Of a stretch of DNA of 64,000 bases, positions 36,253 through 45,011 are shown piece by piece. Positions within the stretch are counted from its first letter, which is position 1. Each line of letters begins with the position of its first letter. Under the pieces are notes generated by a model, which did not search any database, had not been told where the DNA came from, and worked only from the letters and a program-made list of their open reading frames with translations. The position numbers were made by a program, and so were the translations under genes. The DNA comes from Paenibacillus segetis. Its GTDB lineage: Bacteria > Bacillota > Bacilli > Paenibacillales > Paenibacillaceae. The stretch is taken from NCBI RefSeq assembly GCF_014639155.1, contig NZ_BMFT01000001.1, positions 1,054,001-1,118,000 of the forward strand, written 5' to 3'.

Positions 36253-37008
36253 TTGGAGCTCAAACAATATTGGTTAATCGTCAAAAGAAGGTTGTTATTG
36301 ATCGTGCTAATTATGACTGTAAGCTGTCTATCTATCGGCATTTATTCCTATTATTTCAGCACACCGCAATATGAAGCATCCGCCAAGCTTATTGTCAACC
36401 AATACAAGGATAGTAGTTCACTTCTTTCAAGTATAGATGTTGGTTCCATTAACTCAACGATTGGGTTGATCAAAACCTATAAGGAAATTATCAAAACACC
36501 AAGAATGATGAAAATTGTTGTTAAAGATTATCCAGATCTTGATGTGACCTACAGCGAGCTAATAGGAAAGGTAAGTGTTAGCTCCGTTAATGAAACACAA
36601 GTCATGTCCATTTCTGTTCGCGATATTTCATATGAAAAGGCCGCTAATATTGCCAACGCGGTCGCCGTTGTTTTTCAAAAAACTATTCCTGAGCTCATGA
36701 AGGTAGACAACGTATCTGTCTTGGATAAAGCAGATCCTAAAGAAATTCACGGTCCGATTGCTCCAAATTCCAAACTAAATATTGCTGTGGCATTCATGCT
36801 GTCGTTAATGCTAGGGGTAGGTATCTCTTTCCTACTGGATTATTTGGATGACACAGTCAAGACAGAAGAGGATATCGAGTTGTTGCTAGGAGTCCCCGTA
36901 TTGGCCTCCATACCAAGATTCAAAGAAATGGATAACTCGAAACGCGATAATACAGCTCCGCTAAAGCCAGCAACTGGGAGGGATAGTCATGTCTCATTTG
37001 ATTCCTAA
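36253..37008 (+). CDS. Wzc/CapA-like chain-length modulator and kinase activator
   Basis: 251 residues, TTG start with GGAGG. A Wzz-type N-terminal region with a membrane segment (about 13-33), an extracytoplasmic domain, and a second membrane segment after PIAPNSKLNIAVAFML (about 173-195) with a cytoplasmic tail ending near SFDS. In Firmicutes this gene makes the membrane partner that activates the following separate BY-kinase. It overlaps that kinase gene by 20 bases. It controls polymer length and export together with Wzy/Wzx encoded downstream. Confidence 0.93.
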   Translation: MELKQYWLIVKRRLLLIVLIMTVSCLSIGIYSYYFSTPQYEASAKLIVNQYKDSSSLLSSIDVGSINSTIGLIKTYKEIIKTPRMMKIVVKDYPDLDVTYSELIGKVSVSSVNETQVMSISVRDISYEKAANIANAVAVVFQKTIPELMKVDNVSVLDKADPKEIHGPIAPNSKLNIAVAFMLSLMLGVGISFLLDYLDDTVKTEEDIELLLGVPVLASIPRFKEMDNSKRDNTAPLKPATGRDSHVSFDS

Positions 37009-37681
37009 ATGGAACCTTATTACGGAAAGTAATCCTAAGTCACCGATCTCCGAGGGATATCGGATACTGCGGACAAATATCGAGTTTTCCACCATAGATC
37101 AAAACCTACAGGTGATTATGGTGACTTCATCCAAACCGAATGAAGGGAAAAGTACCACCAGTGCCAACATGGCTGTCGCTTTTGCTCAAGCCAATAAACG
37201 GGTTCTGCTGATCGATGCCGATCTAAGAAAGCCATCGCAGCATCATATCTTTGGCAAGTCCAACCGGAGTGGCTTAACAAGCGCTTTGTTTAAACAGAAA
37301 GAGCTTGGGGAAGTGATCCAGCATTCCAATACGGAGAATCTGTCAGTCATTCATGCAGGTCCTACGCCGCCTAACCCGTCGGAACTGCTCTCATCTAAAC
37401 AAATGGCAACATTGTTAGCAACAACCAGGGAAATGTTCGATGTGATCATTATCGATACACCTCCGATCTTGTCTGTCACCGATGCGCAGATTGTAGCTAC
37501 GCAAAGCGATGGCGTAGTACTCGTCATCGACTCAGGAAAAGTGAAGAAAGACGCAGCACTCAAAGCCAAAGCTGCTTTAGGTCATGTGAACGCTAAGTTA
37601 ATTGGGGTTGTACTCAATAATATCAATCGCAAGCATTCGGATTCTTATTCCTATTATTACGAAGATGTAAACGAAGCATAA
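36989..37681 (+). CDS. BY-type tyrosine kinase (CpsD/CapB family)
   Basis: 230 residues. Walker A (SSKPNEGKST, ~47-56), Walker A' (VLLIDADLRKP) and Walker B (DVIIIDTPP) are present, and the C-terminus ends in a tyrosine cluster (SYSYYYED), the autophosphorylation site. With the membrane modulator just upstream this gives a two-protein BY-kinase. It phosphorylates itself and probably Ugd or sugar transferases; the PHP phosphatase at 34343 should reverse it. Confidence 0.95.
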   Translation: MSHLIPKWNLITESNPKSPISEGYRILRTNIEFSTIDQNLQVIMVTSSKPNEGKSTTSANMAVAFAQANKRVLLIDADLRKPSQHHIFGKSNRSGLTSALFKQKELGEVIQHSNTENLSVIHAGPTPPNPSELLSSKQMATLLATTREMFDVIIIDTPPILSVTDAQIVATQSDGVVLVIDSGKVKKDAALKAKAALGHVNAKLIGVVLNNINRKHSDSYSYYYEDVNEA

Positions 37682-37727
37682 GTTGAATTTCTCCCAAGAT
37701 TCTGAAAGAAAGAATGGGAAGGTAATG

Positions 37728-37845
37728 TCTCCTGCACCTCTATCACCGGAGGCACTCGATCATGCTGTGGGTCAGTAGACCTTAGACGTTTGTCGTCAAG
37801 AGTGTGATGTGAGGTAGGGTTCAATGCCCTTGTTTTAAATTTTGT
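37728..37845 (+). ncRNA. Candidate EAR (eps-associated RNA) antitermination element
   Basis: The 228-base gap after the kinase gene can fold: ACCTC+ATCAC (37737-37746) with GTGAT+GAGGT (37804-37815); CACTC (37753-37757) with GAGTG (37800-37804); inner hairpins GGTC/GACC (37770-37781) and GACG/CGTC (37785-37797); then AGGGT/GCCCT with a U-rich tail. The EAR element of Bacillales lies in exactly this place, between the second (kinase) and third genes of eps operons, and lets polymerase read through distal terminators. No covariance search could be run. Confidence 0.6.
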
Positions 37846-37909
37846 TATGAATTTGATTTTAATAGCTGGGTACAAAGCGAATATAAAAATAGGATAGGGT
37901 GGATTAAAA

Positions 37910-38812
37910 ATGAAAAAAGTGACAAAAGCCATTATCCCCGCCGCTGGACTCGGCACTCGGTTTTTACCGGCAACAAAAGCGATGCCCAAAGAGATGCTTC
38001 CCATTGTTGATAAACCAACCATCCAGTACATCGTGGAGGAAGCTATTGAATCGGGAGTTGAAGATATCATTGTCGTAACAGGTAAAGGGAAACGAGCGAT
38101 CGAAGATCATTTTGATATTGCCTTCGAGCTTGAACACATTTTAGAGGATAAAGGGAAGTTCGACATCCTCGAGAAGGTTAGAAAATCTTCCAACGTGAAT
38201 CTCCATTATATTCGGCAGAAAGAGGCCAAGGGACTTGGACATGCCGTATGGTGTGCACGGAATTTTATCGGAAACGAACCATTCGCTGTACTTCTTGGAG
38301 ATGATATCGTGGAGGCCGAAGTGCCTTGTACGAAACAATTGATTCAGCAATATGAGCTTACAGGTCGCTCCGTGATCGGTGTTCAAACGGTAGATGTCGA
38401 TCAAACGGATCGGTACGGAATTGTAGATCCTGGTGAGCGAATAGACAACCTTTATAAAGTTAATCGTTTCGTAGAGAAACCACCTAAGGGACAAGCTCCT
38501 TCCAATCTGGCCATCATGGGCCGTTATGTGTTGACACCTGAAATTTTTGAATACCTGGGTAGACATGAGCTTGGTGCAGGGGGAGAGATTCAGCTTACCG
38601 ACGCGATTCAAAAGCTAAATGAAGATCAAGGTGTTTATGCCTATGACTTCCAGGGCACTCGTTATGATGTTGGCGAGAAAATCGGCTTTATTATGACGAC
38701 CATCGATTTTGCTCTTCGGAACAACGATCTGAGGCATTTATTGATGGCAGGTCTGGAGGAAATCATGGAGCGTGAGCTTCGCAAACAACTATTTGCCGCA
38801 AGGAGTGATTAA
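37910..38812 (+). CDS. galU: UTP-glucose-1-phosphate uridylyltransferase
   Basis: 300 residues with the GalU signature [20 protein letters not shown] at residues 9-28 and [18 protein letters not shown] next. Also EKP and LTDAIQKL blocks of the nucleotidyltransferase fold. It makes UDP-glucose, the source of glucose and, via Ugd encoded at the end of the cluster, of glucuronic acid. AGGGTGG is the RBS. Third gene of the EPS operon, after the RNA element. Confidence 0.96.
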   Translation: MKKVTKAIIPAAGLGTRFLPATKAMPKEMLPIVDKPTIQYIVEEAIESGVEDIIVVTGKGKRAIEDHFDIAFELEHILEDKGKFDILEKVRKSSNVNLHYIRQKEAKGLGHAVWCARNFIGNEPFAVLLGDDIVEAEVPCTKQLIQQYELTGRSVIGVQTVDVDQTDRYGIVDPGERIDNLYKVNRFVEKPPKGQAPSNLAIMGRYVLTPEIFEYLGRHELGAGGEIQLTDAIQKLNEDQGVYAYDFQGTRYDVGEKIGFIMTTIDFALRNNDLRHLLMAGLEEIMERELRKQLFAARSD

Positions 38813-38813
38813 G

Positions 38814-39503
38814 ATGACGCCTTCACATTACCGGGATGAAGCAGTAATCGGTTTCTCAGATTATTATTTGATGACAAGTTCGAATCAGGAAAGCCTCACT
38901 CTATATTCCGTACTCAAGCGAGTTATTGATATCATCGGTTCACTAGCAGGACTTATTCTATTAAGTCCTTTGCTCATTTTAGTGGGTATTCTGATTAAAA
39001 TGGAGGACCCATCAGGCTCTATCTTCTTCTATCAGACACGAGTTGGTAAGAACGAGCGGCTGTTTCGAATGTACAAGCTTCGTTCAATGTATACCGATGC
39101 TGAAGATAAGTTGAAGGATCTACTTGATCAAAATGAGATTAGCGGAGCCATGTTCAAGATGCGCGATGATCCACGTGTGACGAAAGTAGGGAAGTTTATT
39201 CGCAAGACAAGTATTGATGAGCTTCCACAATTAATCAATGTGCTAAGAGGCGAAATGTCTTTGGTTGGACCAAGACCCCCTTTAACTAGAGAGGTTGCTG
39301 AATACACCAATTATGAGAAGAAACGTTTATCTGTTACGCCAGGTTGCACAGGACTTTGGCAGGTTAGCGGGAGAAATAATCTCAGCTTCAAAGAGATGGT
39401 CGAGCTCGATATTACTTATATTTCGAAGCGATGCATCTGGTTCGATGTCAAAATTATATTCCGAACGATGAAGGCTATGCTTGGCTCTCAGGATGCATTT
39501 TAA
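38814..39503 (+). CDS. Undecaprenyl-phosphate sugar-1-phosphate transferase
   Basis: About 229 residues. ATG at 38814 (AAGGAGTGA upstream) is preferred over an earlier start inside galU. It is the short, catalytic-domain type of polyisoprenyl-phosphate hexose-1-phosphate transferase: one N-terminal membrane hairpin (IGSLAGLILLSPLLILVGI), then QTRVGKNERLFRMYKLRSM, SIDELPQLINVLRGEMS, LVGPRPP and CTGLWQVSGRNNLSF. It attaches the first sugar to undecaprenyl phosphate, starting the repeat unit. Whether the sugar is glucose or galactose is not decided by sequence. Confidence 0.94.
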   Translation: MTPSHYRDEAVIGFSDYYLMTSSNQESLTLYSVLKRVIDIIGSLAGLILLSPLLILVGILIKMEDPSGSIFFYQTRVGKNERLFRMYKLRSMYTDAEDKLKDLLDQNEISGAMFKMRDDPRVTKVGKFIRKTSIDELPQLINVLRGEMSLVGPRPPLTREVAEYTNYEKKRLSVTPGCTGLWQVSGRNNLSFKEMVELDITYISKRCIWFDVKIIFRTMKAMLGSQDAF

Positions 39504-39524
39504 CTAAGAAATGGAGGGGAGGGA

Positions 39525-40640
39525 ATGGCAACAATCCTTCATATTTCGGAGTTTACAAAAGGTGGGATTGAAACACATCTGAATGAAGTCTTGGATTATC
39601 AATCTGGCAATCATGATATTTATCTCGTAGCATCTCAGCAGAATTCCAGTCAGGAGACGCTTCGAATTAGTCCGGATCGATTGTTTCTATACCCTTACAA
39701 GAGAAGCCCAAAATATTTTCTCGATGCGATGAGATCGATTCGTAAGATGATCAAAGAAGTGAATCCCGATATCGTGCATGTCCATGGAACGTTCGCAGGC
39801 TTTTTTCTGCGGACGTTGTTTCTTTTTAAGAGAAAGCGTCCTGTTGTGATTTATTGTTCGCATGGTTGGGCTTTTCTAATGGACACTAAGCCTTGGAAGA
39901 AAAAGGTATTCGCCGCAGTTGAGAAGCTGTTATCGCTGCGTACAGACGTCATCATCAATATTTCAAACCACGAGTACCAGATGTCGATGAATTACGGCCT
40001 ATCTTCCAAGAAATCGGTAGTCGTATATAACGGGGTATCGGATGCACCTGCGATGAATGATTTGCCGTTCGAGGTAAAGAAGGACAAAATTAACCTACTT
40101 TATGTAGGTCGTTTCGACCGACAAAAAGGGTTTGATCTGCTGCTTGAGGTATTTAACGAGCATCACTTCGGAGACGTTAATCTCTACATTGTGGGCGATA
40201 CCGTATTGAAAGAATTGGAATACGAGTTTCCAAGCAATGCAGTGAAGCTTGGTTGGGTAGATCATTCGCAGATTGACCGTTACATGAGAGCGTGCGACGC
40301 CGTTATCGTTCCGTCACGTTGGGAAGGTTTTGGCATCGTTGCGATTGAGGCGCTACGAAATAAGAAGCCTGTTATCGCAAGCAATCGGGGTGCTCTTCCC
40401 GAGATCATTCAACATGGTGTTAACGGTTATATTTTCGACTTTGACCATAAGGAAGAACTAATTCAAATCATTGAGAAATTAAATAAACAGAAGCTAGAAG
40501 TGATGGGAGAAGCCGGGGAAAGGATCTTTTACGAGAAATTTCATGCGGAGAAGATGAACCAGCAGATTGAGTCACTATACGAAGCTGCCTTAAGCAACCG
40601 AAGAGATCGGTATTCTGGGGCCGTGGGCAAATATGTCTAG
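39525..40640 (+). CDS. Glycosyltransferase, family 4 (GT-B)
   Basis: 371 residues, GT-B fold. N-terminal acceptor domain begins MATILHISEFTKGGIETHLNEV; the C-terminal donor domain has LLYVGRFDRQKGFDLLLEV and the E-x7-E motif in PSRWEGFGIVAIEALRNKKP. It adds one sugar to the lipid-linked repeat unit on the cytoplasmic side. Retaining chemistry is expected for this family; the donor is not known. GGAGGGGAGGG precedes the ATG. Confidence 0.92.
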   Translation: MATILHISEFTKGGIETHLNEVLDYQSGNHDIYLVASQQNSSQETLRISPDRLFLYPYKRSPKYFLDAMRSIRKMIKEVNPDIVHVHGTFAGFFLRTLFLFKRKRPVVIYCSHGWAFLMDTKPWKKKVFAAVEKLLSLRTDVIINISNHEYQMSMNYGLSSKKSVVVYNGVSDAPAMNDLPFEVKKDKINLLYVGRFDRQKGFDLLLEVFNEHHFGDVNLYIVGDTVLKELEYEFPSNAVKLGWVDHSQIDRYMRACDAVIVPSRWEGFGIVAIEALRNKKPVIASNRGALPEIIQHGVNGYIFDFDHKEELIQIIEKLNKQKLEVMGEAGERIFYEKFHAEKMNQQIESLYEAALSNRRDRYSGAVGKYV

Positions 40641-40657
40641 ATTCACGGGGATGAAAG

Positions 40658-42049
40658 ATGATGAATATGAGCTTGCAGAACAATCCTACGACAAGTGAAG
40701 AAGTAGTTCAGAGGCAGCCGGGCAAAGGGCAGTTATTTTTGGGACTTTACCTCAGTTTCTTGCTGATCCTGACACTCTATCAGGATTTTCCGCTGGTGAA
40801 CAAGATCGGTGAAATTGGCCGATCACCCATTATTGTTCTGTTCCCCCTCTTTATTTTTTGCGAAATTGCGATGCTTTCGAAATATAAGAAGGTCGTGATG
40901 GTGTCCAAGCTACAGAAATATGTATTGGCATTCATAATTTATTTAAGCTTTATCAGTATGTTGTATATTCTGGTTCAATTTATGCAGGGAAGCTACAGTT
41001 TCGGGACGGAGAGCCTCCTTGGTAAAGCAATCAAGGTATTAATCTATTTTATAACCATATTGCTCTATATACGGCATATGCAGCTTGTATTCTCAAAAAT
41101 CAACAGTTTTAAGCTGCTTTATGGATGCTTTTGTGCCGTATTAACCCTTTTGGCGGGCATCATGATTATTGAGTTAGTAAGTATGCCGAATGCCCTTCCC
41201 TTCTTGCACTCGAAAAGCAGTCCTTATTGGCGGGTGAGGTTACTCACGTCGGAAAGTAGTACAACAGGTTCAATTGTCGTCGTATACTCGGCGATTATGA
41301 TTTATTTGTCCCGATATTTGAATGGGTTTGCAAAGACATTGTCATGTCTCTATGTAGCTAGTTTTTTTCTGTTTTATTTATTTGTTACGGGTTCCAAAGG
41401 ATTCTTGATCGTGAGTCTATTAACTCTAGTTGTGACCATGATCAAATTTCTTGACTTCAGGAAGAAGAGAAACTTTTTTCTACTTCTTGGTGTTGTCCTA
41501 GCTATGTATTCGTTCATTACTTATTTCTCAGCAGGACTCATTAACTCTTTTAACAATGATATTCAGAATTACACGTCATCCTATACACGGATGGGTACCA
41601 TTATTATTGCTTTAGCGACTGTTTTTCATCATCCATTTGGGGTAGGTACCGGAGCTTATTTAATGTACTTCGATAATTACTTAAACGATGCGATTAACCT
41701 GATGTCCCGTTTTTACTACAACGTCTTTGGTGTAAGTCAGATCAATACAGGCGAGTTGCTGCAATATACGGGTTCGGATAAAAATTTAGGTGTTAAATCA
41801 GGCTTCTTCCAATGGGTGATGTTCGGGGGGATTGTCGCTGTCGTATTTTTCTACCTATTGGCTAAAGATCTGATCATAAAAGTAAAGGGGAATATCATTT
41901 TATTCTTAGCGCTTATTTTTGTTTTGTTCTCGCTGCTCTTTGTGGCATTAGAAATTAAATATGAGATTTGGCTGCTATTTGCATTCATTAGTCTGTTTCT
42001 AGGGCAAAAAGAAATAAATCAAACCAACACCTGGGGGGTTACGAGATGA
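40658..42049 (+). CDS. Wzy-like polysaccharide polymerase (O-antigen ligase-type membrane protein)
   Basis: 463 residues, about twelve membrane segments, with a large external loop near the middle (about residues 190-215 and 300-370). The layout is that of Wzy/O-antigen-ligase proteins: no conserved motif but the ...GSKGFLIVS and GTGAYLMYFDN segments. Its place among glycosyltransferase genes and beside Wzx and a chain-length system makes polymerase the best call; a ligase is less likely. It overlaps the next gene by 4 bases. Confidence 0.83.
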   Translation: MMNMSLQNNPTTSEEVVQRQPGKGQLFLGLYLSFLLILTLYQDFPLVNKIGEIGRSPIIVLFPLFIFCEIAMLSKYKKVVMVSKLQKYVLAFIIYLSFISMLYILVQFMQGSYSFGTESLLGKAIKVLIYFITILLYIRHMQLVFSKINSFKLLYGCFCAVLTLLAGIMIIELVSMPNALPFLHSKSSPYWRVRLLTSESSTTGSIVVVYSAIMIYLSRYLNGFAKTLSCLYVASFFLFYLFVTGSKGFLIVSLLTLVVTMIKFLDFRKKRNFFLLLGVVLAMYSFITYFSAGLINSFNNDIQNYTSSYTRMGTIIIALATVFHHPFGVGTGAYLMYFDNYLNDAINLMSRFYYNVFGVSQINTGELLQYTGSDKNLGVKSGFFQWVMFGGIVAVVFFYLLAKDLIIKVKGNIILFLALIFVLFSLLFVALEIKYEIWLLFAFISLFLGQKEINQTNTWGVTR

Positions 42050-43215
42050 AGATACTTGTTGTGTGTAGTGACTTCCCATATCCCGCCGATCATGGGGGTA
42101 GGGTTGATACGTGGGGAAGAATCAAAGTGTTAGCCGAGCTCGGTTGGAAGATACATCTTGTTGTTTGTGGTAAACAACTGCCCTCTCATGGAGACATCGA
42201 GGTAGTATACCGCTATGTGGACAAGATTAAGCTGTGTGACCGAAGAAGTAAACTGAGAGATCTACTGCGTTCCATTCCATTGCAAGCCCAGTCACGAAAA
42301 GAGCTGAAGCATGTCAACATTGATGAGGATTATGATTATGTGTTGTTAGAAGGTGATTATGTATATCCCATTCTTAAGAATCCACTGATCAAACATGCCA
42401 ACGTTATTTTACGGGTGCATAATGATGAGGCAGTATACTTCAAGGCGCTAGCTCGTAGTACCAAGAATTTGGTTCACAAATTGTATTATCGGATGGAGAG
42501 CCGTAAGTTCACAACATTGCAGCAGAAAATGCTGGAATGCGTAGATAAATATCTATTTATCTCCAATAAAGAATTTGAGGAATTTAAGAGACTGCATCCT
42601 TCAGCAAAAAGCTTGTTCTTACCGCCACCGGTTACGAAGGATACCTTCCTTGCTAGTACATTTGAGAGCAAACATGTTGTGTTTATTGGGTCCTTGTTCA
42701 TGCCGAACAATCGGGAAGCGATTCAGTGGTACCTTGAACATGTTCATCCATTGATGCTACAAGAGCCGGACTACAAATTTATTGTGGCCGGAAATAGTAG
42801 GAAACAAAGCTTAAGCTGGCTTCAGGCTTATGATATGACGAATGTGATTGTGTATGATACGCCGGAGAGTCTCGATGAAATTTACAAAGGTGGGTACTTG
42901 TTCGTTAATCCGATGCAAAATGGCGCTGGTGTTAAGCTAAAGACGATCGAGGCCATTCAAAACGGACTACCCGTCATATCAACCTCAATCGGCTATGAGG
43001 GTACAGGACTTGTTCATAATGAACATATTATGGTTGCTGACAGCCCTGAGGAGTTCTTTGCCAGAGTGAAACAGCTGTTTGATAATCCTGCATTAGCGAA
43101 GAGCTTGCTAGAGTCGTCGCAACACTATATTCGCACACATTACAATCATAAAGAGGTACTGAGTAGCTACATAGATTCATTGAATACTCATGTTCAATTG
43201 GAGCAGGTGCTGTGA
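42046..43215 (+). CDS. Glycosyltransferase, family 4
   Basis: 389 residues, GT-B type. Starts MKILVVCSDFPYPADHGGRV, and the donor-binding domain has VFIGSLFMPNNREAIQWYL, FVNPMQNGAGVKLKTIEAI and NGLPVISTSIGYEGTG. The GAGVK-TIEA segment is the family-4 style E-x7-E variant. It should add a sugar to the repeat unit. Four-base overlaps at both ends show coupling to neighbours. Confidence 0.9.
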   Translation: MKILVVCSDFPYPADHGGRVDTWGRIKVLAELGWKIHLVVCGKQLPSHGDIEVVYRYVDKIKLCDRRSKLRDLLRSIPLQAQSRKELKHVNIDEDYDYVLLEGDYVYPILKNPLIKHANVILRVHNDEAVYFKALARSTKNLVHKLYYRMESRKFTTLQQKMLECVDKYLFISNKEFEEFKRLHPSAKSLFLPPPVTKDTFLASTFESKHVVFIGSLFMPNNREAIQWYLEHVHPLMLQEPDYKFIVAGNSRKQSLSWLQAYDMTNVIVYDTPESLDEIYKGGYLFVNPMQNGAGVKLKTIEAIQNGLPVISTSIGYEGTGLVHNEHIMVADSPEEFFARVKQLFDNPALAKSLLESSQHYIRTHYNHKEVLSSYIDSLNTHVQLEQVL

Positions 43216-44345
43216 TGGTCAAGGATAAAATAAACGTCCTTTTTATTACACATGCTGATAAAAAAGGTGGCGCTGAACAAAGTCTGATTCATTTAATTAA
43301 TTATTTGGATACATCAAAATATCGGGTTTTCTTATTAAGTCCGGGGCATGCTGATTTTTTAAGTGAAATAAGAACGAACTTCACACATTTTCCACTCCGC
43401 CTGAACAGTATTAAGAAGAGATTAGGGCTCGGTTACCTGGAGACCGTATTTCAAATCAGGAAATTCGTAAAGAAAAATCACATTGATATTGTTCATGCCA
43501 ATGGCTGGAGGGCCCCATGGTATGCTGCGCCACTCAAATTTCTAACGAATTGCAAATTGGTTTGGCATCATCGGGATTATACACATTTGAAGATGTTCAA
43601 TAACGTGTTACCTCGGTTTTTTGATCAAGTCATATGTATATCGCACTTTGTGGCAGATTCGATTCAAGGTAACAATAAAACGATTATTTATAATGGAGTT
43701 GATCCAGAGTTAGCGCTGTCGATGAAGAGTCGCAGCTTTATGGAGGACGATACCCTGATTATAGGCACCTTTGGTCGAATCGTTGAGTGGAAGAGATATC
43801 ATCTGGTGATCGAAGCAGTCAAGAAATTAGCAGATCATAAGAAGAATAACTGGAAATTACTAATCGTAGGTGACACATCGGTGGATGGGTCGGAGGATTA
43901 TTATAACGATATGGTCCAGAAGGTTACAGAGTATGGTTTGGAGCATAACGTTATTTTCTATGGGTACAGTAAGAAGCCGCTTGATGTCATGAAGGAATGT
44001 GATCTAACGATCAATTTCTCACTTAATGAGCCGTTTGGAAGAGTGATCATTGAATCGTTGCTTGTTCAAACTCCTGTTATTGTTTCTGATTCTGGTGGAG
44101 CACCGGAAATCATTCACCAAACAAAGGGAGGATTTATCGTGAAGGATGGGGATGTCGAAGCATTATACCAGACAATTGATCGTGTATATGATAAGACCAT
44201 TAACTACCAAGAGTTTTCTATTCAGGGGTACTTGAATGTTATGAAGGACTTTAACATGGTCACAATTGCCCGTAAGGTAGAAGACACTTATCAATTGTTA
44301 CTGGCTGAACCTATGAATCCTACAAGCGGATGGATAACATCATGA
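43212..44345 (+). CDS. Glycosyltransferase, family 4
   Basis: 377 residues. N-terminal NVLFITHADKKGGAEQSLIHL and donor domain with IIGTFGRIVEWKRYHLVIEA and the E-x7-E motif EPFGRVIIESLLVQTPVI. The call of the start is GTG at 43212; ATG at 43215 is equally good. Adds one sugar to the repeat unit; donor unknown. Its stop overlaps the acyltransferase start (ATGA). Confidence 0.9.
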   Translation: MMVKDKINVLFITHADKKGGAEQSLIHLINYLDTSKYRVFLLSPGHADFLSEIRTNFTHFPLRLNSIKKRLGLGYLETVFQIRKFVKKNHIDIVHANGWRAPWYAAPLKFLTNCKLVWHHRDYTHLKMFNNVLPRFFDQVICISHFVADSIQGNNKTIIYNGVDPELALSMKSRSFMEDDTLIIGTFGRIVEWKRYHLVIEAVKKLADHKKNNWKLLIVGDTSVDGSEDYYNDMVQKVTEYGLEHNVIFYGYSKKPLDVMKECDLTINFSLNEPFGRVIIESLLVQTPVIVSDSGGAPEIIHQTKGGFIVKDGDVEALYQTIDRVYDKTINYQEFSIQGYLNVMKDFNMVTIARKVEDTYQLLLAEPMNPTSGWITS

Positions 44346-44914
44346 GTATTTCAATTCAACAAATTAGTCTCGGTAAAGTATTGGCCGTGATAAAGGGAGC
44401 ATGTATCTTGCCGATCAAAGCCAATTCCGTAGGCTTTCTAAGCCGGGTTTCAGGGAAGCTTCGAGTAAGCAATAAGGGCAAGATCGTTATTGGTGGAAAT
44501 GTTTCTTTTCATGCCAAGCCCTTTCCTTCTTCCATTACTGTTGGTAAGCAGGCCAAGCTCTGGGTCGGTGATCATGTGTTCTTTAATTATGGGTTAGATA
44601 TCGGTTGTACGAAGTCGATTCGGATCGGTAGTTATACGATTATAGGCCCTATGGTTAACATCATGGATACGAACTTTCACCCAGTAGATGTAGATGATCT
44701 CTCCTATAGTAAAGACATCGTCATTTCAGATAATGTCTGGATCGGTCGGGGAGTGCTTATCCTACCTGGTGTGACTATTGGAGCAAATTCTGTCATTGCA
44801 GCAGGAAGTGTTGTTACGAGAAATATACCTGATAATGTGTTGGCTGGAGGTACTCCCGCGAAGGTCATCCGTGAAATTCATGTCCCACAGAATTGGATCC
44901 GTAGACACAATTGA
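44342..44914 (+). CDS. Hexapeptide-repeat O-acetyltransferase
   Basis: About 190 residues. ATG at 44342 is preferred because it forms an ATGA overlap with the stop of the glycosyltransferase; the ATG at 44330 is the alternative. A left-handed beta-helix with the hexapeptide pattern (VGDHVFFNYGLDIGCTKSIRIGSYTIIGPMVNIM in short pieces, then IGRGVLILPGVTIGANSVIAAGSVV), ending with AGGTPAKVIREI. It resembles WbbJ/CatB/WcaF-type sugar acetyltransferases and should acetylate a sugar of the EPS. A fragment of a second such gene follows at 44919-44981. Confidence 0.9.
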   Translation: MSISIQQISLGKVLAVIKGACILPIKANSVGFLSRVSGKLRVSNKGKIVIGGNVSFHAKPFPSSITVGKQAKLWVGDHVFFNYGLDIGCTKSIRIGSYTIIGPMVNIMDTNFHPVDVDDLSYSKDIVISDNVWIGRGVLILPGVTIGANSVIAAGSVVTRNIPDNVLAGGTPAKVIREIHVPQNWIRRHN

Positions 44915-44918
44915 TAGA

Positions 44919-44981
44919 GTGGCAGGTGACAGAGGAGAGACACCGGCAAAGGTGATAAAAAGGGACGTCCGGTGGAATTAA
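44919..44981 (+). pseudogene. C-terminal remnant of a hexapeptide acetyltransferase
   Basis: Read in the frame starting at 44919, the gap encodes VAGDRGETPAKVIKRDVRWN and then a stop. TPAKVIKRD is the ending of family acetyltransferases, as in the intact gene just upstream, which ends GGTPAKVIREI in another frame. No start or body remains, so this is a decayed copy or a scar of recombination. Confidence 0.55.
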
Positions 44982-45011
44982 TTCGAAAGAAATGTTAGGG
45001 AGAGTAATGTC

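Noticed and set aside
38141..38611. 156-codon minus-strand frame inside galU
   Set aside because: Antisense to a certain gene; no family features.
44778..44981. 67-codon frame covering the acetyltransferase tail and the gap, considered as a real small gene
   Set aside because: Its first part is out of frame within the acetyltransferase gene; only the last ~20 codons look like protein and are better read as a gene remnant.
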